A stretch of DNA of 64,000 nt. Source: Breoghania corrubedonensis. GTDB taxonomy: Bacteria > Pseudomonadota > Alphaproteobacteria > Rhizobiales > Stappiaceae. Positions 45,251 through 55,996 of this stretch are shown piece by piece. The translations under genes were made by a program, and so were the position numbers. The stretch is taken from positions 186,001 to 250,000 of the forward strand of contig NZ_QAYG01000002.1 of the NCBI RefSeq assembly GCF_003053845.1. The letters run 5' to 3'. How positions within the stretch are numbered: position 1 is the stretch's first letter; every line of letters begins with the position of its first letter. The notes under the pieces are model-generated. The model worked only from the letters and a program-made list of their open reading frames with translations, ran no database searches and had not been told where the DNA came from.

Positions 45251-46567
45251 CTACTGTGTCTTGAGCGGCAGTTCCACGCGAACCGTCAACCCGCCGCCCG
45301 GCGTATCGAGCAGCGTGAAGGCGCCGCCGTGTCCACGGGCGATCGCGCGGCAGATCGACAGACCAAGCCCGAACCCGACCGGCCGGTCCTTGTTACGCGC
45401 CGCATCGCCGCTGACGAAGGGCTCCTGCATGGCGATCTTGTCCCGGTCGGCGATGCCTGGACCGTGGTCGACCACTTCCACCCGCACCCGCCCCGCGACC
45501 ACCGTCAACCGGATCATCCCGCCTCCGGCATGCTTGACGGCATTGTCGACCAGGTTGGAAAACAGCCGCAGCAATTCCGAAGGGCGTCCCGCGACGGGCA
45601 CCCGGCACGACACGCCTTCCAGCGGCACGTCCTGGCCGAGATCCACGAACTGGTCGGAGACGGTGGACAGCAAGCTCGCCAGATCGACCGTCACCGTCGG
45701 CTCCCCGCTGCGGCCCTCGCGCAGGTAGGTGAGCCCGCCCTGCAGCAGCGCGTCCATGTGGTCGAGATCCTCGATGAAGGACTGGCGAAGCGCCGGATCC
45801 TCCACGTATTCCGCACGAAGACGCAACCGGGTGATCGGCGTGCGCAGGTCGTGCCCGATCGCCGCCAGCATGCGCACGCGGTTTTCCATGAGCTGGTTGA
45901 TGCGGTGCTGCATGCGGTTGAGCGCGAAGGCGACCCGCCGCACTTCCGCCGGCCCCTCCTGCGGCAGGTCCTCCGGCTCGATCGTATCCGAGCCGAAGCG
46001 CTCCACAGCCCCCGCCAACCGTTGTAGCGGACGGATCAGTTCGTGGGCCGCCCATCCGCCCAGAACCGCCAGGCTGACCGCCAGAAAGAGGGCCGTGATG
46101 AAGGCGGGGCCGGCGAAAAAGAACGGCGGACGCTCGGCACGCGACCCCTCGGCGAGCAGAACCGAGCCGTCATGCAGCCTGAAGGCAAGCTTGACCGTAT
46201 CGCCTCCCGCAGGCCCTGCGGCGATGCCTATGCCGAAGTGACGGCCGAGCTCCTCCACCAGCGGGTTGGGAAGGCCCTCGCCCGACCAATCGAAACCGGC
46301 GGGAGGGCTCTGCGCGAGTGCGAGATTCAGGCCGGGACCGCCACGACGGAGCGATTGCAGTGCCTCAAGCCGCGTATCGCCCGGCAGCGCGTCGAGCGTC
46401 CATACGGCCGCCGCAAGCCGGTGCATCTGGCCCGGCATCTCGCGCCCGGTGAGATTGCCGAGGACAAAAACCGCAAACGATATGCCGTGAATGAGGATCA
46501 GCGAGGCAACGAGCGCAACCACCATCTGCCCGGCGACGCCTCGAGGCAGCGGCAGTCGACACCTCAT
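45251..46567 (-). CDS. EnvZ-type sensor histidine kinase
   Basis: A 438-residue membrane kinase. Helix 1 (17-38) and helix 2 (about 153-178) enclose a periplasmic domain; HAMP follows (RPLQRLAGAVERFG), then HisKA with H239 in AIGHDLRTPITRL and an HATPase domain with NLVDNAVKH, DHGPGI and GFGLGLSI. Its ATG overlaps the stop of the regulator gene by 4 bp. The stimulus is unknown. Confidence 0.92.
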   Translation of the reverse strand: MRCRLPLPRGVAGQMVVALVASLILIHGISFAVFVLGNLTGREMPGQMHRLAAAVWTLDALPGDTRLEALQSLRRGGPGLNLALAQSPPAGFDWSGEGLPNPLVEELGRHFGIGIAAGPAGGDTVKLAFRLHDGSVLLAEGSRAERPPFFFAGPAFITALFLAVSLAVLGGWAAHELIRPLQRLAGAVERFGSDTIEPEDLPQEGPAEVRRVAFALNRMQHRINQLMENRVRMLAAIGHDLRTPITRLRLRAEYVEDPALRQSFIEDLDHMDALLQGGLTYLREGRSGEPTVTVDLASLLSTVSDQFVDLGQDVPLEGVSCRVPVAGRPSELLRLFSNLVDNAVKHAGGGMIRLTVVAGRVRVEVVDHGPGIADRDKIAMQEPFVSGDAARNKDRPVGFGLGLSICRAIARGHGGAFTLLDTPGGGLTVRVELPLKTQ

Positions 46568-47289
46568 CCCTCGCGGACCTCGACCGGATCGCCGACGAAC
46601 TCGTAGCCTCCCGAACGCACGGTGCGGATCAGTTTCGGCTGGCTGCCATCGCCCTCCATCTTGCGCCGAAGCCGGCTGATCAGGATGTCGACGCTGCGTT
46701 CGTTGGGGGTAGCCGTTCGGCCCTGCGTGAGATCGATGAGCTGTTCGCGGCTGAGCACGCGTCCGGCGCGCTCCACCAGAACCTGCAGAAGATCGAATTC
46801 GGCCGGCGTCAGCATCACCAGCGAGCCGTCCGCATTGGTCAGCGTGCGATGGCGTGTATCCATCGTCCAGCCGGAGAAGGTCAGCCGCTTGCCGCGCACG
46901 GAGGGCTCGCAGGCAGACAGCGCCGAGCGACGCAGCAAGGCGCGCACGCGCGCAACCAGTTCGCGCGCATTGAAGGGTTTGGGCAGATAGTCGTCCGCGC
47001 CGATCTCCAGCCCCACCACCCGGTCGACGTCATCGCCGCGCGCGGACACGATGAGAATCGGTATGGCCGAGTTGGCCCTGAGCCGGCGGCACAGGCTGAG
47101 CCCGTCCTCCCCGGGAAGCATCACGTCGAGCAAGACCAGGTCGACGCGCGACGTATTCAGGAGAACATCCATCTCGCGGCCGTCCGCGGCCTGCGACACG
47201 CGCCAGCCTTCCGCACCCAGGGTGCGGGCCACAAGAGATCGGATTTCACGGTCGTCTTCGACGACAAGAAGGTGAGCTGATGGCAACAT
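46564..47289 (-). CDS. OmpR-family response regulator
   Basis: A 241-residue transcription factor: receiver with D55 (LLDVMLPGEDG) and K104 (LPKPF), then a winged-helix domain with LTPAEFDLLQVLVERAGRVL and the recognition helix NERSVDILISRLRRK. It is the first gene of an operon with the EnvZ-type kinase; the 255 bp upstream (47290-47544) holds no recognised site. Confidence 0.95.
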   Translation of the reverse strand: MLPSAHLLVVEDDREIRSLVARTLGAEGWRVSQAADGREMDVLLNTSRVDLVLLDVMLPGEDGLSLCRRLRANSAIPILIVSARGDDVDRVVGLEIGADDYLPKPFNARELVARVRALLRRSALSACEPSVRGKRLTFSGWTMDTRHRTLTNADGSLVMLTPAEFDLLQVLVERAGRVLSREQLIDLTQGRTATPNERSVDILISRLRRKMEGDGSQPKLIRTVRSGGYEFVGDPVEVREG

Positions 47290-47544
47290 GGAGCGAAATT
47301 AGGCGAAATTCCGCGCCCCGTCAGGCACATATTTATGTCTGCGGATTTCCCCGAAACGTGTTTGCAACGTCGCCGCGCCCGGCCCGAGGCTTTTCTGCCC
47401 ATCAACGACGCGCCATACAATGGTGCGACCAGCGTCATGGTCTTGTGGCCCCCGGCACCCTATGTGTCGACCACGAGATCAATCCTGGCGAAGAGCTGCG
47501 ACAATCGTCAAACAGGAATCACGTCGTAATCCGGGAGACCGTCC

Positions 47545-47874
47545 ATGTACCGCCGCCACGCCCGCCCGCTCCGGAAAGTCCCCGTTTTCGCAGCACTTGC
47601 CGCCGCCACCCTGTTCATGGCCGCCCCGCGCGACGCGGAGGCCCGGCCTGACACGAGAACGTTCACCTGCGCCCAGGCGAAGGATCTGGTCACACGTTCG
47701 GGCGCCATCACCCTCACCACGGGGCCGGCCACCTACGAGCGGTTCGTCGCCCATCGGGGCCAGTGCCTGCGCATGGAGATCACCCAGCCCGCCTATGCGC
47801 CCACGCAGGACGTGCCGCAGTGCTTCATCGGCCTGCGCTGCGTGCCCATCACCATCCGCAAGCAGTACGACTGA
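47545..47874 (+). CDS. Small secreted cysteine-containing protein, unknown function
   Basis: A 109-residue protein with a signal peptide (core VFAALAAATLFMAAP; cleavage near residue 33). The mature part begins RPDTRTFTCAQAKDLV and holds four cysteines, with a C-terminal CFIGLRCVPITIRKQYD. Similar small secreted proteins occur near pccB in other Rhizobiales, but no function is known. It converges on pccB. Confidence 0.75.
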   Translation: MYRRHARPLRKVPVFAALAAATLFMAAPRDAEARPDTRTFTCAQAKDLVTRSGAITLTTGPATYERFVAHRGQCLRMEITQPAYAPTQDVPQCFIGLRCVPITIRKQYD

Positions 47875-47902
47875 GGCAAGGCCACGATGACCCGTCCGCC
47901 CC

Positions 47903-49435
<1,533 letters not shown>

Positions 49436-49742
49436 AGTACGAACCTCCCAGTACCTACCTCACGCGCTGGCTCATAGCACGCAGCGCGATGCCGGCAAAG
49501 CGCACCTTGCGTCGGAAACGCCAATATGCCGCAACGTACGCCTTCGGCAATTCGTCGTATCTGCCTAATAATGAAGCAATAACAGCGCGGGATTTGTCCT
49601 TGGCGAGAGTGACGGCATTTGCAATGATTCTAGGCAATTGACGTAACGGAGCGAACGAAACGGCCGGTAACGCGTTCTTCCAGTATGGTTGGCGTACTGT
49701 CGAACACGAATAGGCGCCAAGGGACGGGGACAACAAAAGGTC
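49436..49742. other. Divergent intergenic region, pccB and Anbu operon
   Basis: No gene. It must contain promoters for both directions. A/T-rich patches at 49555-49580 and 49620-49660 are candidates, but no clear -35/-10 pair or operator was recognised. Confidence 0.5.
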
Positions 49743-51164
49743 ATGGCCGACACGAGTTTTTTCAACGAGATGCTGACGGCCGATGGCACACCGCGTGCCG
49801 CTTACAAGCAACTCGACGGCTGGCTTGAGCAATTCCCCAGGAGCGATCTCAAGCGCCTTTCGCGCGAGGCGGAAACGATTTTCCGCCGCCACGGCATTAC
49901 TTTCGCGGTTTATGGAACCGACGAGGAAACCGAGCGGCTCATTCCCTTCGACATCGTTCCGCGCATTCTGTCCGCGCAGGAATGGCGCCGCCTCTCCGCC
50001 GGTATCGACCAGCGCGTGCGTGCGCTCAACGCCCTCATTCACGACATCTACCACCGCCAGGAGATCATCCGAGCCGGTCGCCTGCCGGCCGAGCTGGTCG
50101 TCCAGAACGAGGCCTTCCTGCCGGAGATGGTCGGACACACCCCCGCCCGTCAGGTTTATGCACATATTATCGGCACGGACATCGTCCGCGTTTCGGAAAA
50201 TGAATTCTACGTTCTGGAGGACAACACCCGCACGCCGTCCGGCGTCTCCTACATGCTGGAGAACCGGGAAACGATGATGCACATGTTTCCCGAGCTGTTT
50301 CAAAGCCATCGCGTGGCGCCGATCGAGCACTATCCGGAAATGCTGCGCGAGACGCTGGAAAGCGTTGCGCCGCCGGCCTGCGACGGCCCGCCCACCATCG
50401 CCGTGCTCACCCCCGGCATCTACAATTCCGCCTATTACGAACACGCCTTCCTGGCCGACACGATGGGCGTTGAACTGGTGGAGGGGCGCGATCTCTTCGT
50501 CGACGACGGCTACCTCTACATGCGAACGACCCGCCAGCCGGAGCGCGTCGACGTGATCTACCGCCGCATCGACGACGCCTTTCTCGATCCCCTCACCTTC
50601 CGCCCCGATTCCACCCTGGGCGTGCCCGGCCTCTTCGACGTCTACCGCGCCGGCCGCGTCACCATCACCAATGCACCGGGCACCGGCATCGCCGACGACA
50701 AGGCGATCTACTCCTACATGCCGGAGATCATCGAGTTCTATACCGGCGAAAAGCCGATCCTGAACAACGTGCCGACCTGGAAGTGCGAGGACAAGGACAG
50801 CCTCGCCTATGTGCTGGAACACCTGGACGAACTGGTCGTCAAGGAGGTTCACGGCGCCGGCGGCTACGGCATGCTGGTCGGTCCCGCCGCCTCCAAGAAG
50901 GAACGCGCCGCCTTTGCAAGGAAGCTGAAGGCGCGGCCCGGCAACTACATCGCCCAGCCGACGCTGGCGCTATCGGCCTGCCCGACCTTCGTCGGCGCCG
51001 AAATCGCCCCGCGCCATGTGGACCTGCGCCCCTACGTGCTGGTCGGAGACAAGGTGCGCATCACGCCGGGCGGGCTCACCCGGGTTGCCCTGAAGAAGGG
51101 ATCGCTCGTCGTCAATTCCAGCCAGGGCGGCGGCACCAAGGACACCTGGGTGCTGGAGGACTGA
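49743..51164 (+). CDS. Circularly permuted ATP-grasp protein (DUF404/DUF407)
   Basis: A 473-residue protein of the circularly permuted ATP-grasp class. Landmarks are FAVYGTDEETERLIPFDIVP, VLEDNTRTPSGVSYMLENR, RRIDDAFLDPL and GAGGYGMLVGP with FVGAEIAPRHVDLRPYVL. Such proteins are found with alpha-E, transglutaminase and Anbu genes and are thought to form peptide or amide bonds; no substrate is known. The start at 49743 follows AAAGG. It opens the operon. Confidence 0.9.
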   Translation: MADTSFFNEMLTADGTPRAAYKQLDGWLEQFPRSDLKRLSREAETIFRRHGITFAVYGTDEETERLIPFDIVPRILSAQEWRRLSAGIDQRVRALNALIHDIYHRQEIIRAGRLPAELVVQNEAFLPEMVGHTPARQVYAHIIGTDIVRVSENEFYVLEDNTRTPSGVSYMLENRETMMHMFPELFQSHRVAPIEHYPEMLRETLESVAPPACDGPPTIAVLTPGIYNSAYYEHAFLADTMGVELVEGRDLFVDDGYLYMRTTRQPERVDVIYRRIDDAFLDPLTFRPDSTLGVPGLFDVYRAGRVTITNAPGTGIADDKAIYSYMPEIIEFYTGEKPILNNVPTWKCEDKDSLAYVLEHLDELVVKEVHGAGGYGMLVGPAASKKERAAFARKLKARPGNYIAQPTLALSACPTFVGAEIAPRHVDLRPYVLVGDKVRITPGGLTRVALKKGSLVVNSSQGGGTKDTWVLED

Positions 51165-51331
51165 TGAGAACAGCAGAAATCGCCAGCAGACAGGGAGAAC
51201 CGATGCGCTTAGACGTCGCCAACAACACCGTGCGCCCGCGTGAAGGTCTCTTCATCGCCGTCAATACCAAGGCACGAACATACGCGCGCCACGTGAGGCG
51301 GACGGCCGCTTCGGGAGCGCCATCATGCTAG
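51164..51331 (+). CDS. Candidate 55-residue bridging ORF in the Anbu operon
   Basis: An ATG at 51164 overlaps the ATP-grasp stop (TGATG), and the frame ends at TAG 51329-51331, overlapping the start ATG of the alpha-E gene at 51325 (ATGCTAG). An internal ATG (51203) has GGGAG upstream. The product is Arg-rich and shows no family. It may be a real small protein or a coupling leader whose translation brings ribosomes to the alpha-E start, which lacks a clear ribosome-binding site of its own. Confidence 0.35.
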   Translation: MRTAEIASRQGEPMRLDVANNTVRPREGLFIAVNTKARTYARHVRRTAASGAPSC

Positions 51332-52275
51332 GCCGCACCGCAAGCGCGCTTTTCTGGCTGTCGCGTTATGTCGAGCGCTCCGAGGACATGGCGCGACTGC
51401 TCGATGTCGGCTACCGCATCTCGTTGCTCCCCGGCATCGGCAATGGCGGCCATCGCGAGGACTGGAAGTCGACCCTCGTCAGCGCCGGCTGCGACGGGGG
51501 CTTCATGAACACGTACGACGAGGTGAACGAGCGCAACGTCGTCAACTACATGCTGTTCGACGACGACAATTCCTCCTCCGTGCGCTCCTGTCTGCACACC
51601 GCGCGCGACAACGCCCGTTCCGTGCGAACGGCGCTCACCCGCGAAATGTGGGAAAGCCTCAACACCACCTGGATCGAGTTTTCCGAAATCAAGCCACATC
51701 ACGTGACGCGCAACAAGCTGCCCAGTCTGCTCGACTGGATCAAGGAACGCTCCATGCTGTTCCGCGGCGCGATGCTCGGCACCATCTTGAGGAACGACAC
51801 GTTCCATTTCAGCCAGTTCGGGGCCTTCATCGAGCGCGCGGACAACACCTCGCGCATCCTCGATGTGAAATATCACCTGCTGTTGCCGCAAAACGAGATG
51901 ATCGGCGGCGGCGTGGACAACTACCAGTGGTCGACGATCCTGCGCTCCGTCTCCGCCCACCGCAATTACCGCTGGATCTACCGCGACAGCCGCCCCAAGC
52001 CCTGGCACGTGGCGGAATTCCTGATCCTGCGCCGCGAAATGCCGCGCTCGCTCATCCATTGCTACACCTGGCTTGCCGAAAGCATGAACGGAATCGAGCA
52101 GATCTACGGCGAGCGCAGCCCTTCCATGGACATCGCCCGTCAGACCTACGACACCCTGCGCGCAGGTGACATGACCATGATCTTCGCCAGCGGATTGCAC
52201 GAATTCCTGCAGAATTTCGTTACGTGCAACAACAAGCTGACGACGGCGCTCGCGACCGACTACAATTTCGCCTGA
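51325..52275 (+). CDS. Alpha-E domain protein (DUF403)
   Basis: A 316-residue, almost wholly helical protein matching the alpha-E (DUF403) family: LGRTASALFWLSRYVERSEDMARLLDVGYR at the start in two blocks, IERADNTSRILDVKYHLL in the middle and PRSLIHCYTWLAESMNGIE near the end. These proteins always travel with the permuted ATP-grasp protein. The role is unknown. Its ATG overlaps the bridging ORF. Confidence 0.92.
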   Translation: MLGRTASALFWLSRYVERSEDMARLLDVGYRISLLPGIGNGGHREDWKSTLVSAGCDGGFMNTYDEVNERNVVNYMLFDDDNSSSVRSCLHTARDNARSVRTALTREMWESLNTTWIEFSEIKPHHVTRNKLPSLLDWIKERSMLFRGAMLGTILRNDTFHFSQFGAFIERADNTSRILDVKYHLLLPQNEMIGGGVDNYQWSTILRSVSAHRNYRWIYRDSRPKPWHVAEFLILRREMPRSLIHCYTWLAESMNGIEQIYGERSPSMDIARQTYDTLRAGDMTMIFASGLHEFLQNFVTCNNKLTTALATDYNFA

Positions 52276-52330
52276 ACGGGCCGCCATCCTGCACCCGATC
52301 TGGCCTCAAAAGGCAAAGCCGGACCAACCG

Positions 52331-53149
52331 ATGCGCATTGAAATCAGCCATTCCACCCACTACCGCTACGATGCCCCGGTCGCCCAGTCGGTGCAGCATC
52401 TGCGCCTGACGCCACCCTCCGATACCGGCCAGAGCGTGCTGGACTGGCATGTGGAGACGCCCGGTATCGAAAAGGCGCTGAGCTACACCGATGCCTTCGG
52501 CAACGTCGTTCACCTGATCACGCAAGGCCGCATCGGCGACACCATGACCATCACCGCCAGCGGCGTGGTCGAGACGCGCGACAACCACGGTGTCATTGGC
52601 CACTTGCCGGAGGGGATGCCCGCGCGCGTCTACCTGCGCCAGAACGAGATGACGCGGCCGAGCCCCGCCATCCGCAAGCTCGCCTCCATCATCGAACGGC
52701 CCGACGACGTCATCTGCTATCATGCCCTGATGAACGCACTGCGCGACCAGGTCGCCTACCGCACCGGGGTCACGGAAACCCACATGCCGGCGGCGGAGGT
52801 TCTTGCGGCCGGCGAAGGTGTCTGCCAGGACCATGCCCACATCTTCATATCGGCAGCCCGCCATGCCGGCGTTCCCGCACGCTACGTCTCCGGCTATCTG
52901 CTGCTGGAGGAGGACGACGACGCTTCCGAGGCGCATCATGCATGGGCCGAAGTGCTGATCGAACCGCTCGGCTGGGTGGGTTTCGACGTCTCCAACGGGA
53001 TATCCCCGACGGATCACCATGTGCGCCTCTCGGTGGGGCTGGATTCCCGTTCCGCGGCTCCGATTCGCGGTGTACGTTGGGGTGGAATGGAAGAGGCGCT
53101 GTCCGTTGAGGTCCGTGTCGACCGAGCCGCACAACAACAGCAGCAATAG
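52331..53149 (+). CDS. Transglutaminase-like cysteine protease family protein
   Basis: A 272-residue protein with the N-terminal beta-sandwich domain (ISHSTHYRYDAPVAQSVQHL, about 1-85) and a transglutaminase core. The catalytic triad is C165 (GVCQDHAH), H203 (AHHAWAEV) and D219 (GFDVSNG). It is the usual third member of the ATP-grasp/alpha-E/transglutaminase group and may cleave the peptide product of the first. The C-terminus ends in a glutamine run (QQQQQ). Confidence 0.92.
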   Translation: MRIEISHSTHYRYDAPVAQSVQHLRLTPPSDTGQSVLDWHVETPGIEKALSYTDAFGNVVHLITQGRIGDTMTITASGVVETRDNHGVIGHLPEGMPARVYLRQNEMTRPSPAIRKLASIIERPDDVICYHALMNALRDQVAYRTGVTETHMPAAEVLAAGEGVCQDHAHIFISAARHAGVPARYVSGYLLLEEDDDASEAHHAWAEVLIEPLGWVGFDVSNGISPTDHHVRLSVGLDSRSAAPIRGVRWGGMEEALSVEVRVDRAAQQQQQ

Positions 53150-53171
53150 CCGCCGTGCGGACCGCACGATT

Positions 53172-53205
53172 GTGCGAAGCGGATCATGGTGCGAAACGGA
53201 TCGTG
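53172..53205. repeat. 17-bp direct repeat in the transglutaminase-Anbu gap
   Basis: GTGCGAAGCGGATCATG (53172-53188) and GTGCGAAACGGATCGTG (53189-53205) differ at two positions. The 318-bp gap 53150-53467 shows no gene; this is the only structure seen there. Confidence 0.6.
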
Positions 53206-53467
53206 GAAATGACCTTCCCGAGCCCCGCCCGCTCCCCGTATCAGGCTCGAACCGGCACTGCGTAGCCTCCCCGCCCGGGAAGGCCCCAATAGCGCGATGC
53301 GGCCGGCTGAAGCTAGGAGGGAACGGCCATGCGGGCGACGGAAGGAGCGCGGGCCGGCGCGCGTTCAAATTTCGGCGGATGGTTTAAATGATGAGCCTGC
53401 GCGAACGCCGCCTCCCGTCTCGATCACAGAACGGACCCGGTTTTCGCAGGTGCTCCGAGGAACGGAA

Positions 53468-54199
53468 ATGACCTATTGCGTCGCGTTGCGGCTTGACCGT
53501 GGACTGGTGTTTGCCGCCGACACCCGCACCAATGCGGGGCTCGACAACATCGCCACCTTCCGCAAGATGCACATCTTCGAGAAAAAGGGCGACCGCGTGA
53601 TCGCGATGTGCGCGGCAGGCAATCTCGCCGTGACGCAGTCGGTGATCTCGCTCTTGCGCGAGCGCGCCCACGACGAAACTCTCGGCCAGCCGACGATCAT
53701 GACCGCCTCCACCATGTTTCAGGTGGCGCGCGTCGTCGGCCAGGCGGTGCGCGACGTGCGCGAGATCGACGGCGACGCGCTGGCAGCCAACAGCGAGAAT
53801 TTCGGCGTGTCCTTCCTGCTCGGCGGCCAGATCGGCACCGAGGCACCCCGCCTCTTCCAGATCTATTCCGCGGGCAACTTCATCGAGGCGACCGAAGACA
53901 CCCCCTACTTCCAGATAGGCGAGCACAAGTATGGCAAGCCGATCCTCGACCGCGTCACCCGTGCGGACATGTCGTTGGGCGATGCGGCGAAGCTGGTGCT
54001 GATCTCGTTCGATTCCACGTTACGCTCCAATCTGTCGGTCGGCATGCCGATCGACCTGTTGCTCTACAACCGCGACACGCTGGAGGTGAGCCGCCAGACC
54101 CGCATCGAGCAGGACGACGAATATTTCCGGCAATTGTCGAGCGGCTGGTCGGACGCCCTTCGCGACGCCTTCTCCCACCTGCCGCCATTCGACGTGTGA
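53468..54199 (+). CDS. Anbu, ancestral beta-type proteasome peptidase
   Basis: A 243-residue Ntn-hydrolase related to HslV and proteasome beta subunits (COG3484). After the initiator Met comes T2, the expected nucleophile; D18 (FAADTRT) and K33 (FRKMHIF) fit the catalytic partners. The mid-region SFLLGGQIGTEAPRLFQIYSAG is characteristic of Anbu. Start 53468 has GAGGA upstream, so the protein begins with the catalytic Thr in place. It closes the operon and is followed by a perfect hairpin. Physiological substrate is unknown. Confidence 0.93.
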   Translation: MTYCVALRLDRGLVFAADTRTNAGLDNIATFRKMHIFEKKGDRVIAMCAAGNLAVTQSVISLLRERAHDETLGQPTIMTASTMFQVARVVGQAVRDVREIDGDALAANSENFGVSFLLGGQIGTEAPRLFQIYSAGNFIEATEDTPYFQIGEHKYGKPILDRVTRADMSLGDAAKLVLISFDSTLRSNLSVGMPIDLLLYNRDTLEVSRQTRIEQDDEYFRQLSSGWSDALRDAFSHLPPFDV

Positions 54200-54222
54200 C
54201 CGGCACAAGCCGGTCACACGTC
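54191..54222 (+). terminator. Perfect 14-bp hairpin over the Anbu stop codon
   Basis: GACGTGTGACCGGC pairs with GCCGGTCACACGTC around ACAA. The anbu TGA lies in the left arm. No T-run follows, so it may be a bidirectional end for anbu and the convergent SDR gene. Confidence 0.6.
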
Positions 54223-54236
54223 AATGCGCTCCCGCC

Positions 54237-55007
54237 TCAGATCGAATCCACCACGCCGCCATCAACGCGCAGACTCGCTCCCGTCGTGGCTGAGGCCTGT
54301 TCGGAACAGGCATAGACGATCATGTTAGCGACCTCTTCCACCGTTGCCGCGCGCTGAATGATCGAGCTTGGCCGGTTCTTCATCACGAAATCGGCGGCCA
54401 CCTCTTCCAACGACTTGCCGGTCTTCTTCACCTCTTGCGACAGCATCTCCTCAGCGCCGTCTGAAAGCGTCGGCCCCGGCAGCACGGAATTGACCGTCAC
54501 GCCCGTGCCGGCAAGCCGTTTGGCCAGACCGCGCGCGAATGAGACGTCGGCGGTCTTGGTCACGCCATAGTGGATCATGTCGGCCGGAATGTTGAAGGCA
54601 GATTCCGAGCCGAGCAGAATGATCCGTCCCCAGCCCTTCTCAACCATTGCAGGCGCCAGCGCGCGCGACAGGCGCACCGGGCCCATCACGTTGATCTGCC
54701 AGTGCCGCTCCCACTCCTCATCGTCGCTCGCGAAGAAATCGGCAGGCACGAAGATCCCCGCATTGTTGACCAGGATATCGACGTGACCGACGGACTTCGC
54801 CAGCATCGCGCAGCCTTCGGCGGTGGCAAGATCGCCCGCGATGGCGCGTGCGCCGATCTTGCCGGCGGCGGCCGAGGTCGTCTCCTCGCTGCGACCATTG
54901 ACGATCACGTCGGCTCCGGATTCGGCAAGCGCCTTCGCCGTGGCAAAGCCGATACCCTTGGTCGAGCCCGTCACGAGGGCGACCTTTCCAGTGAAGTCGA
55001 GCTTCAT
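54237..55007 (-). CDS. Short-chain dehydrogenase/reductase
   Basis: A 256-residue SDR oxidoreductase. The cofactor motif VTGSTKGIGFATAKAL is at 13-28, NNAGIF at about 82-87, and the catalytic S-Y-K triad lies at S134 region (LGSESAFN), Y148 (IHYGVTK) and K152. The NADPH/NADH preference is not decided. The substrate is unknown. Two residues after the Tyr, T and K keep the usual YxxxK spacing. Confidence 0.88.
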   Translation of the reverse strand: MKLDFTGKVALVTGSTKGIGFATAKALAESGADVIVNGRSEETTSAAAGKIGARAIAGDLATAEGCAMLAKSVGHVDILVNNAGIFVPADFFASDDEEWERHWQINVMGPVRLSRALAPAMVEKGWGRIILLGSESAFNIPADMIHYGVTKTADVSFARGLAKRLAGTGVTVNSVLPGPTLSDGAEEMLSQEVKKTGKSLEEVAADFVMKNRPSSIIQRAATVEEVANMIVYACSEQASATTGASLRVDGGVVDSI

Positions 55008-55216
55008 GTGTCATGTCCTTTTGCAAATCGTGGGATCGGCGGCTCCGTGCCCGCATCGCGCGAAAGGTCGGCGCGCAATGCGAGACGCACGCGATAAACC
55101 GCCCTTGCGCTTCCTCCCTATGTGGAGCGCACGACGCCTCCGGCAACACTGGCGGGTGACCGAAATCCAGTCATTGAGATCATGAAGATAGGCGGCGGAT
55201 GTCGGCGACCGTGCCG

Positions 55217-55996
55217 TCAGCCCAGCATCTTCAGCACAAGGACGGCGGCATCGAATTCGACGCGCTTCTTTTCGCGAAGCCGCATGGCCTCTGCGTCCTG
55301 GCCCCACTGTTCCGCGTTCCAGTCCTCGTCCAAATAGGCCGCCGCCCAGGCCTGATCGGCATCGATACGGCCCGCCGCCAACGCCAGCGCCAGCAGCACA
55401 GAGCCGGTGAGCGTCGTCACCGTATAGAGGCCTGCCAGTTCCAGCGCGCCGAACCGGCCGACAGCCCCGCGGATGGCGGCAAGAGCCTCCTGAGGCTGGT
55501 CAATGGGCATGATGCCCTCGATAAGCACGAGCCGCGCGCCCAGGTCTTGTTCCGCCCATTCGAGCACCGGTCCCCAGATCGCCTGCTGGCGCTGCGCCAG
55601 CCGCTCCGGCCCGTCGGCGCGGTAGCAAAGAAGGTCCGTCCCGGCATAGGCCGCGATCGCATCGGCCACTTCCGCCTGCCTCGCCGGAACCGCCTCGATG
55701 CCGGAATTGACGATCCGCGTCAGATGCATGGCGCCGGGATCGATGACATCGACCTGGTCCCGCCATTCCTGTGCCACCGCCTCCGCCAATTCGGCAAGCG
55801 GCAGCGCAAGCACCATTTTCCCGGGCGTCTTGACCGTACGCCCGTCGAGAAGGATCACATGCCCTTCATCGCGCGGCTCCACGGAAACGTCCTTGTAGAA
55901 GCGCTTGGGCAGTTTCGGGCGCATCATCTGCTGCGCCTTGCGTATAGGATCGACGTCGCTCTCCAGCTTCTGCGGTTCGAAAAGATCGTTGCTCAT
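55217..55996 (-). CDS. ATP12 family F1-ATPase assembly chaperone
   Basis: A 259-residue protein of the ATP12 family, which in mitochondria binds the F1 alpha subunit during assembly. Conserved stretches are PKRFYKDVSVEPRDEGHVIL, LLDGRTVKTPGKMVLALP and AEWRDQ-type (AQEWRDQVDVIDPGAMHLTR), with YAGTDLLCYRADGPERLA later. Its ATG overlaps the stop of the HAD gene upstream by 4 bp. Function in bacteria is inferred from mitochondria. Confidence 0.9.
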   Translation of the reverse strand: MSNDLFEPQKLESDVDPIRKAQQMMRPKLPKRFYKDVSVEPRDEGHVILLDGRTVKTPGKMVLALPLAELAEAVAQEWRDQVDVIDPGAMHLTRIVNSGIEAVPARQAEVADAIAAYAGTDLLCYRADGPERLAQRQQAIWGPVLEWAEQDLGARLVLIEGIMPIDQPQEALAAIRGAVGRFGALELAGLYTVTTLTGSVLLALALAAGRIDADQAWAAAYLDEDWNAEQWGQDAEAMRLREKKRVEFDAAVLVLKMLG

